Of a stretch of DNA of 52,852 bases, positions 16,646 to 24,627 are shown one piece after another (within the stretch, counting starts at the first letter, position 1; every line of letters begins with the position of its first letter). Position numbers and translations under genes: made by a program. Source of the stretch: Streptosporangiaceae bacterium (GTDB lineage: Bacteria; Actinomycetota; Actinomycetes; Streptosporangiales; Streptosporangiaceae); assembly GCA_030041275.1 (NCBI GenBank), contig JASHOE010000318.1:1-52852 (forward strand). Direction: 5' to 3'. Under the pieces are notes generated by a model. The model ran no database searches, had not been told where the DNA came from, and saw only the letters and a list, made by a program, of their open reading frames with translations.

Positions 16646-17539
16646 ATGCCGATGACCACCGCCTACGCCGCCGCAGTCGACCACTGGTACGCAGCGCACG
16701 CGCGAGACCTCCCGTGGCGTCGCCCTGACGCGACACCGTGGTCGATTCTGGTCAGCGAGGTGATGCTGCAGCAAACGCCCGTCAGCAGGGTCCTGCCCGC
16801 ACACGCGGCGTGGCTAGAACGGTGGCCGGATCCGGCTGCGCTCGCGGCCGCCAGCGCGGCGGACGCGGTCCGACAGTGGGACCGGCTCGGTTATCCGCGC
16901 CGCGCTTTGCGCCTGCACGCAAGCGCTGGCCGCATCACGACGCGTTACGGCGGCGAAGTGCCTGCCGCCGCCGATGAGCTCCGCAGCCTGCCGGGGGTAG
17001 GCGCATATACCGCTGCAGCCGTAGCCAGCTTTGCGTTCGGCAAGCGCCACGCGGTGCTGGACACGAATGTTCGCCGCGTGCTGGCACGCGTGATAGCCGG
17101 CACCGACCGGCCTGCGCGCACGCCTACCGTGGCGGAATGGCGGCTCGCTGAGCAGCTTTTGCCGGCCGACGGCAGGCTCGCGGCGCGATGGTCAGTGGGC
17201 GTCATGGAGCTTGGTGCTCTCGTCTGCACGGCGACGCGGCCGCGCTGTCACCAGTGCCCGCTCGCGGCCCATTGCGCGTGGCTCCAGCGGGGTCAGCCGG
17301 CCGGGCCGACCCGCCAGGCGAGCCCCGGCTATCACGGCACCGACCGACACTGCCGTGGGCAGCTGCTCGCCGTGTTACGTGCCGCAGTGGGGCCGGTGCC
17401 CGCCGACGCTCTCGCGCTCGCTTGGCCCGATGCGATGCAGCGGCTGCGGGCGCTCGCTGGGCTCATCGACGATGGCCTCGTGACGCAGACAGCCGACGGA
17501 TCGCTCGCCCTTCCCGGCGAGGCTGCACGCCGCGGCTAG
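16646..17539 (+). CDS. mutY: A/G-specific adenine DNA glycosylase MutY
   Basis: This 297-residue base-excision repair glycosylase removes adenine opposite 8-oxoguanine. Catalytic Glu38 lies in ILVSEVMLQQTPV. The helix-hairpin-helix LPGVGAYTAAAVASFAFG leads to catalytic Asp139 in LDTNVRR. The 4Fe-4S cluster ligands Cys194, Cys201, Cys204 and Cys210 have the standard 6-2-5 spacing. The MutT-like C-terminal domain of E. coli MutY is missing; about 60 residues resembling a winged helix replace it, as in shorter actinobacterial MutY proteins. The ATG at 16646 follows GAGG at 16637, and the upstream in-frame extension lacks family similarity. Confidence 0.95.
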   Translation: MPMTTAYAAAVDHWYAAHARDLPWRRPDATPWSILVSEVMLQQTPVSRVLPAHAAWLERWPDPAALAAASAADAVRQWDRLGYPRRALRLHASAGRITTRYGGEVPAAADELRSLPGVGAYTAAAVASFAFGKRHAVLDTNVRRVLARVIAGTDRPARTPTVAEWRLAEQLLPADGRLAARWSVGVMELGALVCTATRPRCHQCPLAAHCAWLQRGQPAGPTRQASPGYHGTDRHCRGQLLAVLRAAVGPVPADALALAWPDAMQRLRALAGLIDDGLVTQTADGSLALPGEAARRG

Positions 17540-17579
17540 GTCCGACAATTGCCACAACTGCATGCGGGTAATGGTCTGG

Positions 17580-17608
17580 TTGCGCGCCGTGCCGAACCCT
17601 ACTATGAG
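17580..17608 (+). promoter_or_regulatory. Promoter candidate for the lipoprotein gene
   Basis: TTGCGC (17580-17585) and TATGAG (17603-17608) are separated by 17 bp and lie about 75 bp upstream of the lipoprotein start. The hexamers are only partial matches to the housekeeping consensus. Confidence 0.3.
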
Positions 17609-17682
17609 GCTCTATATCTAACTACGCGCTGAATGATCACTCAGCGGTGGCTCGCTGTTACCTGAGCGGAGGCCTGACTCGC

Positions 17683-18393
17683 GTGAATATCCGTCGTGGC
17701 ACCCTGGTGCCCACCCTGCTGGCTGCCGGTCTCCTAGCCGCTGGCTGCGGCAGCGCGGCCGCACCGGGGGCGTCCGCCCCCGCCAGCACGCCCAGCGCCG
17801 AGTCGCTGGCCGAGATCCTGCCCGCGATGCAGGCAGCCGTTGACTCAGCGCAGAGCGTCCACGTCGCGGGAACGAGCGTTCAAGGCTCGCAGACCGACAC
17901 CGTCGACATGAGCCTCGCCGCTCCTAGCGATGCGTCCGGATCGATCACCTACGCCGGCGACACCCTCACGTTGCTCCTCGTGAACGGAAACGCTTACGTT
18001 CAGATCACCACCAGCTTCCTGCAGTTCGCCAAGATCTCTCCGCCCGACTGCGGCACCTTGTGCGGGAAGTACGTTGAGGTCCCGTCGTCTGATACCAGCC
18101 AGTTTGCGTCAGATCTCAGCATTCAGACGATCTTCAAGCAGGCGTTCGGGTCAATGCCGTCGTCGGCGCGCCACAGCACCGCGGACATCTTCGTGCCGAC
18201 CACGTTCCACGGCCAGCCCGCGCTGAAGGCCAGCATCGCGGGCTACTCGCTGGTGGTGGCCCGCGGCGGCAAGCCCTACCTGCTCGAGGCATCGGACACC
18301 AAAGGCAACGACCTGGTCTTCTCGGAGTGGAACGCCGTGCCGCCGATCACTGCCCCACCACCCAATGACGTGGTCAGCGCCAGCAACCTCTGA
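17683..18393 (+). CDS. Secreted lipoprotein, possibly LppX/LprG-like
   Basis: The 236-residue protein has a lipoprotein signal peptide: a short basic start, a hydrophobic stretch and the lipobox LAAGC, where the Cys would be lipidated. A Ser/Pro/Ala-rich linker follows, then a domain of about 190 residues that begins with a helix (LAEILPAMQAAVDSAQSVHV) and continues as beta strands. This order recalls the LppX/LprAFG lipid-carrier fold of actinobacteria, but the match is by overall pattern only. The GTG at 17683 was chosen because GGAGG (17668-17672) precedes it at 10 bp. A strong hairpin terminator follows. Confidence 0.75.
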   Translation: MNIRRGTLVPTLLAAGLLAAGCGSAAAPGASAPASTPSAESLAEILPAMQAAVDSAQSVHVAGTSVQGSQTDTVDMSLAAPSDASGSITYAGDTLTLLLVNGNAYVQITTSFLQFAKISPPDCGTLCGKYVEVPSSDTSQFASDLSIQTIFKQAFGSMPSSARHSTADIFVPTTFHGQPALKASIAGYSLVVARGGKPYLLEASDTKGNDLVFSEWNAVPPITAPPPNDVVSASNL

Positions 18394-18410
18394 ATCGCGT
18401 CGCCACAGCG

Positions 18411-18451
18411 AAGCGCCGCGCCGGTCTGACTGCCAGACCGGCGCGGCGCTT
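18411..18451. terminator. Bidirectional terminator between the lipoprotein gene and clpC
   Basis: A perfect 18-bp stem (18411-18428 with 18434-18451) encloses a 5-base loop. It sits between two convergent genes, 18 bp after the lipoprotein stop and 24 bp after the clpC stop, and can serve both. There is no long T tract, as usual in high-GC actinobacteria. Confidence 0.85.
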
Positions 18452-18474
18452 ATAACGGCCGCTGTCCTCGTGCG

Positions 18475-21012
<2,538 letters not shown>

Positions 21013-21188
21013 CTCGTCGCTCCTCACAGAGCGGTAGGTGAGGCACAGAAAGTGCCCCGTCCCTTCCGCATGTTAGCCCGTAAGCCGGGTGGCGCCACGA
21101 CGTGCGACAGCTGCACTTATAACGACGTTCCCAGCTCGGGGGGCGTTCATCCCATTCAAACCCAGGCTGACTTGGCAGTGTTCCCCCG

Positions 21189-21204
21189 TACGCCGGCAGC
21201 GAAA
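21189..21204 (-). promoter_or_regulatory. ClgR-like operator candidate upstream of clpC
   Basis: On the minus strand the sequence reads TTTCGCTGCCGGCGTA, close to the CGC-N5-GCG core of boxes bound by ClgR, the actinobacterial activator of clp genes. It lies about 180 bp upstream of the clpC start. The match is by eye and two positions of the extended consensus differ. Confidence 0.4.
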
Positions 21205-21263
21205 GCCGGCAGGCCCTACTACGCCAGCAGCGAACATCCAGGTCAGCAGGCCCAGCTCGTCAG

Positions 21264-21386
21264 TCCCTGGAGCCATCGCCTGTCCCTGGAGCCCGTGCCT
21301 CTCCCTGGAGCCATCGCCTGTCCCTGGAGCCCGTGCCTCTCCCTGGTAACCCTCGCCTCTCCCTGGTAACCCCCGCCAGTCCCTGG
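21264..21386. repeat. Seven tandem copies of a 19-20-bp unit
   Basis: TCCCTGG begins at 21264, 21283, 21302, 21321, 21340, 21360 and 21380. The intervening bases alternate between GAGCC-ATC and GAGCC-CGT types, and the last copies carry GTAACC. The period is 19 bp at first, then 20 bp, so it is not codon-based. Confidence 0.9.
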
Positions 21387-21412
21387 CTTCCAGCGTAGGC
21401 GGCTAGCGCGGC

Positions 21413-21463
21413 CGGCCGAGGCGAGGCGGCGGCGCGCGGACGGCCGAGGCGGCGGCGCGCGGA
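21413..21463. repeat. Direct repeat of a 23-bp GC-rich unit
   Basis: GGCCGAGGCGGCGGCGCGCG-type sequence followed by GAC occurs twice in succession. The first copy carries a 5-bp internal duplication (GGCGA). The role is unknown. Confidence 0.75.
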
Positions 21464-21616
21464 CGGTTCGCCGAGCCGACAGCGCGTGGATATCCCGAGC
21501 TCCTCCGCCGGTGCGGAACACCGAGCTTCCCGCAGGTGCCTCACCCGCCGGGCGATTTCGGCGTGATTCGCCACCAGTAACCGGTTCAGCGCGACGGCCG
21601 CCCAGCGACCGGCTCG

Positions 21617-21666
21617 CATGGGTGGCCCGTTACTACTGCCAGAGCGATAGCAACGGGCCACCCATG
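21617..21666. repeat. 15-bp inverted repeat with a 20-base loop
   Basis: CATGGGTGGCCCGTT (21617-21631) is the exact reverse complement of 21652-21666. The 20-base loop between them holds ACTACTGCCAG and CGATAGC. It is far from any gene end (950 bp downstream of the lsr2 stop sense and 600 bp upstream of clpC), so a simple terminator role is unlikely. It may be a REP-like or miniature palindromic element, or part of a structured RNA. Confidence 0.85.
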
Positions 21667-21847
21667 ACTGAGGAGACGCACTGCCGGATAGCCCAAACCC
21701 GGCATAGCACTCACCCGGCCGCCGCCGGAGCCCGGCGAGCCACCGCTGCCTGGCCATCGGGCAAGCCTGCTGGCCGTGGCGAGCGTGGGCGGCCGTCGGC
21801 AAAGGGTGCTCGCCCGCAGCGCCGCGCACGGGCGCACGGGCGCGCGG

Positions 21848-21920
21848 GACGGCGGAACGCGACGGCGGAACGCGACGGCGGAACGGGACGGACGGCGGGA
21901 CGGGACGGACGGCGGGACGG
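21848..21920. repeat. Tandem 13-bp repeat with GACG insertions
   Basis: Five copies of GACGGCGGRACGS occur. The first three are back to back, and the last two are each preceded by an extra GACG. The period is not a multiple of three overall, so the block is not a coding repeat. Confidence 0.85.
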
Positions 21921-22373
21921 CACCGTCACATGAGGCTGGCTGGTGTGCGCGATCCTGGTCACTCACTAGGCTCGTCAAGAAGCGACTCAGCGGCCCAGGT
22001 GTTTTCTCCGTCTCCAGAGCCCGCAACCGGTGGCCGCTGGGAGTCGCCGTATTCCGACGATGGATAAGGGCAGGCTGCCCGATAACCTGCCTGAACCCGG
22101 CGACTATCGCGCTATGTGTGGCCTTTACGAGCTGGGAGCGAGTCGGCCAGCAGACAGCTGGCCATAGCCCCGAGCATCCGCGGCGTGGGCAATCACCGCC
22201 GTCGACGGCCACTGCGGCGCCGACAGATGAGATTAGCGGGAACTCATCTCAGCGCCATCAAGAACGTCAACTCGCCAGTCAGCAACAGGATCACTACCAG
22301 CTGCGGGCGAGTGCACAATCGGCCCGGTTAGCCGATCAGTCTCGCGCTGGCAGCCACCGATATCACCGAGGCG

Positions 22374-22706
22374 TCAGTGGGTGGCCTCGTATTCCTGAAT
22401 GATGGACGCCGGAATGCGGCCGCGCTCGCTGACCTTGTCCCCACGCTCACGGGCCCACTGGCGAATTTCCGAACTCCGTTCGCGGCCTGGTCCGGTGCGC
22501 GTCTTGCGCCGTCGTGCACCACCACTGAGGCGGCGTGCATGCGCAATGTATCCGCCGAAGATGTCGTGCAGTTCCTTCGCGTGCGCCGAACATACGTCGA
22601 TCTCGTATCCGGCCCCGTCAACGGAGAAGGCAACCGTCTCGTTGCCCTCGACCTCGCCGTCGTGCGGGAGATCACAAACCACCGTCACCACGGTCTTCTG
22701 AACCAT
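22374..22706 (-). CDS. lsr2: Lsr2-family nucleoid-associated protein with Cys/His pairs
   Basis: This 110-residue protein has the Lsr2 layout: an N-terminal beta/alpha dimerisation domain (1-60), a basic Arg/Lys/Gly linker (61-78) and a C-terminal DNA-binding domain (79-110) with the AT-hook-like RGR at 95-97 in SERGRIPAS. Lsr2 proteins silence AT-rich DNA. The location between clpC and lysS is the usual lsr2 locus. Unlike the classical sequence, the dimerisation domain has Cys11 and His15 (CDLPH) and Cys39 and His42 (CSAH), spaced like metal ligands. The ATG at 22704-22706 has GAAAGG upstream. A promoter-like element and a palindrome precede the gene. Confidence 0.92.
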   Translation of the reverse strand: MVQKTVVTVVCDLPHDGEVEGNETVAFSVDGAGYEIDVCSAHAKELHDIFGGYIAHARRLSGGARRRKTRTGPGRERSSEIRQWARERGDKVSERGRIPASIIQEYEATH

Positions 22707-22729
22707 CCGGCTGCCTTTCACTGAAGTCT

Positions 22730-22771
22730 TTTAGGCACCTAAAGATATACCATGGCGCGCGCACCTGACAA
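22730..22771 (-). promoter_or_regulatory. lsr2 promoter candidate with a palindromic operator at the start site
   Basis: On the minus strand TTGTCA (22766-22771) and TATATC (22744-22749) are separated by 16 bp, a good housekeeping-type promoter. Directly downstream, TTTAGG-TG-CCTAAA (22730-22743 in either orientation) is an inverted repeat that would cover the transcription start, about 24 bp before the ATG. Confidence 0.6.
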
Positions 22772-22865
22772 TTCGAGTTGCCGTTTTCTCTATGTGAGAC
22801 TGCAAGGCGCTGGGAAGAATACCTTGGCGTGCAGTAACGCACAGTAATCGACGACGGTGGTATGG

Positions 22866-23150
22866 TCAGCTATCGCTGCGAGTCGTTTGCGGCGGAAGCG
22901 AGTCATCATGCCGCTGATATTCGAGATCCTCGCCATGATCCGACTCGGCCGCTGAGATGTCCTCGCCGTGATCCGACTCGGCCGCTGAGATGTCCTCGCC
23001 ATGATCCGACTCGGCCGCTGAGATGTCCTCGCCATGATCCGGTTCGCCGCCGCGTGACCGTCCCATCTCATGCCGCAGGAACGCGACGATTGCGATGATC
23101 ACCACGGCACAAACGAGCAGCGGCGGGGTGAGTGCAGATAGGTCTTGCAT
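22866..23150 (-). CDS. Small membrane protein with acidic 11-residue tandem repeats
   Basis: I do not recognise this 94-residue protein. It starts at the ATG 23148-23150 with GAGAGGA upstream. A single membrane segment lies at about 10-26 (PLLVCAVVIIAIVAFLRHEM), followed by a basic patch at 31-33 that suggests a cytoplasmic C-terminus. Residues 38-75 are three copies of DHGEDISAAES plus a partial fourth copy. The repeats are nearly identical in DNA with a 33-bp period, so they expanded recently and stayed in frame. The His/Glu/Asp content could bind metal ions, but this is inference. It lies upstream of and in the same direction as the lsr2-family gene. Confidence 0.65.
   Translation of the reverse strand: MQDLSALTPPLLVCAVVIIAIVAFLRHEMGRSRGGEPDHGEDISAAESDHGEDISAAESDHGEDISAAESDHGEDLEYQRHDDSLPPQTTRSDS
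22923..23052. repeat. 33-bp in-frame tandem repeat within the small membrane protein gene
   Basis: The unit starting GAGATGTCCTCGCC begins at 22954, 22987 and 23020, with a 31-bp shortened copy at 22923 and a diverged end in the last copy. The first two full copies differ by one base. The period is exactly 11 codons. Confidence 0.92.
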
Positions 23151-23284
23151 CAGGCACTCATCCTCTCCGGCTTGGTCCGCTCGGCACCTCACAGGCTAGT
23201 CCCTCAGGCCGCTGGCCTGCACAATGGCTGACGGGGACGATCACTCGCGGCCACGCCGGACGCCCGCAGCAAGGCCCTATTTGT

Positions 23285-23354
23285 TGCCGGGCCAGGCGTG
23301 CCGGGCCAGGCGTGCCGGGCCAGGCGTGCCGCGCCAGTGGTGCCGCGCCAGGCA
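23285..23354. repeat. Five tandem copies of a 14-bp GC-rich unit
   Basis: TGCCGGGCCAGGCG occurs three times, followed by two variant copies (TGCCGCGCCAGTGG and TGCCGCGCCAGGCA). It lies in the 268-bp gap between the argA-like stop and the small membrane protein gene. The 14-bp period excludes a coding repeat. Confidence 0.9.
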
Positions 23355-23394
23355 CGGCCGCGGCCGACAGGACGCCGCAGGCGACTTCGCGGCC

Positions 23395-23409
23395 GTTACG
23401 CGCCGTAAC
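23395..23409 (-). terminator. Weak terminator hairpin after the acetyltransferase gene
   Basis: GTTACG (23395-23400) pairs with CGTAAC (23404-23409) around a 3-base loop, 9 bp past the stop of the argA-like gene. It has no T tract. Confidence 0.4.
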
Positions 23410-23418
23410 GCGGGCAGC

Positions 23419-23919
23419 TCACAATCGCACCAGCATCCGTGTGTTGCCGAGCGTGTTGGGCTTCACCCGATCGAGATCGAGGAACTCGGCTACTCCTTCG
23501 TCGTAGGACCGCAGGAGTTCTGCATAGACCTCCGGCGAGGTCGCCTGACCAACGATCTCGGTAAAGCCATGCCGACGGAAGAACGGCACCGCGAAGGTAA
23601 GGACGAATACTCGGTTAACACCAACTTCCCTGGCAGTCTCGAGCAGTGCGGTGACTATGAGATTCCCGACGCCATGACCCTGATGATCTCCCGCCACCGC
23701 GAGTGTACGGATCTCGGCGAGATCCTCCCAGATAACGTGCAGCGCTCCACAGCCAGCGATTTCCCCATCCGGCGTCGTTGCGACCCAGAACTCCTGGATG
23801 TCCTCGTACAAGGTCACGGTCGGTTTGTCGAGCAGCCGACCGGACTTGACGTTCGCATCCACAAGCGCGCGGATGGCGCGCACGTCACTGGTTCTCGCGC
23901 GCCTGACCGCATAGTCCAT
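23419..23919 (-). CDS. argA: Amino-acid N-acetyltransferase (ArgA-type GNAT)
   Basis: This 166-residue GNAT protein resembles the short actinobacterial N-acetylglutamate synthase (Rv2747-like), which starts arginine synthesis by acetylating glutamate with acetyl-CoA. It begins MDYAVRRARTSDVRAI, has TVTLYEDIQEFWVA, and shows the acetyl-CoA loop as DHQGHGVGNLI. The ATG at 23917-23919 follows GGAGGA; longer in-frame extensions upstream lack similarity. Other GNAT roles cannot be excluded, but the N-terminal third fits this subgroup well. Confidence 0.85.
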   Translation of the reverse strand: MDYAVRRARTSDVRAIRALVDANVKSGRLLDKPTVTLYEDIQEFWVATTPDGEIAGCGALHVIWEDLAEIRTLAVAGDHQGHGVGNLIVTALLETAREVGVNRVFVLTFAVPFFRRHGFTEIVGQATSPEVYAELLRSYDEGVAEFLDLDRVKPNTLGNTRMLVRL

Positions 23920-24404
23920 CCGCGTCTGTCCTCCGTCGTAGTCGGAACGTATCGGTGCCATTGATTCGGGTATCGCTGGCAAGAGCTGATTTTGTCTGCG
24001 GCCCGCAACGGACGCCAGTATTCCGGGTAGGCGCGCCCGCCACCTCCGGTTAGAGCGCCGCAGCGGCGTTCGACCCGAGTCCACCCCCGCGGCTAGCATC
24101 CCAGAGAAGGTTATCCACAGCCAATCAGGTGACCGTAAGCTGAGCGTTACCTCATCAGTACGTTTTGCAGCGAGAGCTGGCGCAGCGGAATCTCGCAGCG
24201 ATCACGTGCGGATCACGAGATGGCCGGAACAGGGCCGTGACCTGCAGAGATACAAGTCTGCACACGTCGCGGCGAGGGTCGGGCGGCCCTGCTGCACAGC
24301 CTGGGATGTCGCGGCAGACAATTTCCTGGCCGCCTCCGTCCCGTCGACGCGAGCCAAAATCTTCCCATTCCCGGTCCAGACACAGGCTTTTTCTATTAGT
24401 CTTC
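23920..24404. other. Intergenic region between the acetyltransferase gene and the riboswitch
   Basis: No gene is seen. The stretch holds the divergent promoters of the argA-like gene and the riboswitch-controlled hydrolase. A perfect DnaA box lies at 24111-24119, and a -10-like TATTAG at 24394-24399 would place transcription start near 24405, where the riboswitch begins. No good -35 was found for the latter. Confidence 0.6.
24111..24119 (+). promoter_or_regulatory. Isolated DnaA box
   Basis: TTATCCACA matches the consensus DnaA box exactly. No second box or AT-rich unwinding element is nearby, so this is not an origin. It may be a DnaA-controlled site or chance. Confidence 0.35.
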
Positions 24405-24615
24405 ATCGCTGATAAGCGTTGTAGGTCGGCCGGTGTCGGCAGGCCTGCGATGACCCGCCGAGTCCCTGGTCGTGGCGGAGCGGCCGATCAGGGAGCCGGG
24501 GACCCAGTCGATCCCCGGGGTGAATCGGCGACTGCGGGCCGAGAGTCGGCTCGTAGCTCGCCGTAGGGCTTCTCCGGCCCGAACCCGTCAGCTAACCCGG
24601 TAGGCGGCCGAGGAG
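24405..24615 (+). ncRNA. Cyclic di-AMP riboswitch (ydaO/yuaA type)
   Basis: The conserved core of the ydaO family is plainly visible: GGGGACCCAG at 24499-24508, GGGGTGAATC at 24517-24526, GTAGGG at 24563-24568, and then CCCGAACCCGTCAGCTAACC (24578-24597) leading to GGTAGGC. The 5' side contains a variable paired region from about 24405. The 3' end runs directly into the ribosome site (GGAG at 24612 and 24617) of a secreted NlpC/P60 hydrolase. Riboswitches of this class usually switch such cell-wall hydrolase genes off when c-di-AMP is bound. Confidence 0.92.
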
Positions 24616-24627
24616 AGGAGACGGTAC

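Larger units (their letters stand above)
21013..22373. other. 1.36-kb non-coding, repeat-rich region upstream of clpC
   Basis: No convincing gene lies here. Open frames on both strands are low-complexity Arg/Pro/Ala-rich and change frame across repeats. The clpC leader side has a -10-like TATAAG on the minus strand (21116-21121) and a ClgR-like palindrome (21189-21204). Beyond these come three blocks of direct repeats, a long-stemmed inverted repeat, and then about 450 bp of ordinary-looking sequence that includes a 7-bp hairpin at 22145-22163. The region also contains the 3' flank of the lsr2-family gene. Confidence 0.7.

Noticed and set aside
21264..21386. CRISPR or integron array from the 19/20-bp repeats
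   Set aside because: Units are too short, have no spacers, and no integrase or cas gene is nearby.
21586..22212. Long minus-strand open frame of 208 codons in the clpC-lsr2 gap
   Set aside because: Composition is Arg/Pro/Ser/Ala-rich without hydrophobic or motif structure, it crosses non-codon-period repeats, and an equally long frame is open on the plus strand. It looks like a GC-driven chance frame.
22923..23052. CRISPR-like array from regularly spaced repeats
   Set aside because: The 33-bp units are contiguous with no variable spacers, keep a reading frame, and no cas gene is present.
24100..24130. Possible replication origin because of a DnaA box
   Set aside because: Only one box, with no cluster, no AT-rich unwinding element and no dnaA/dnaN/gyrB neighbours.
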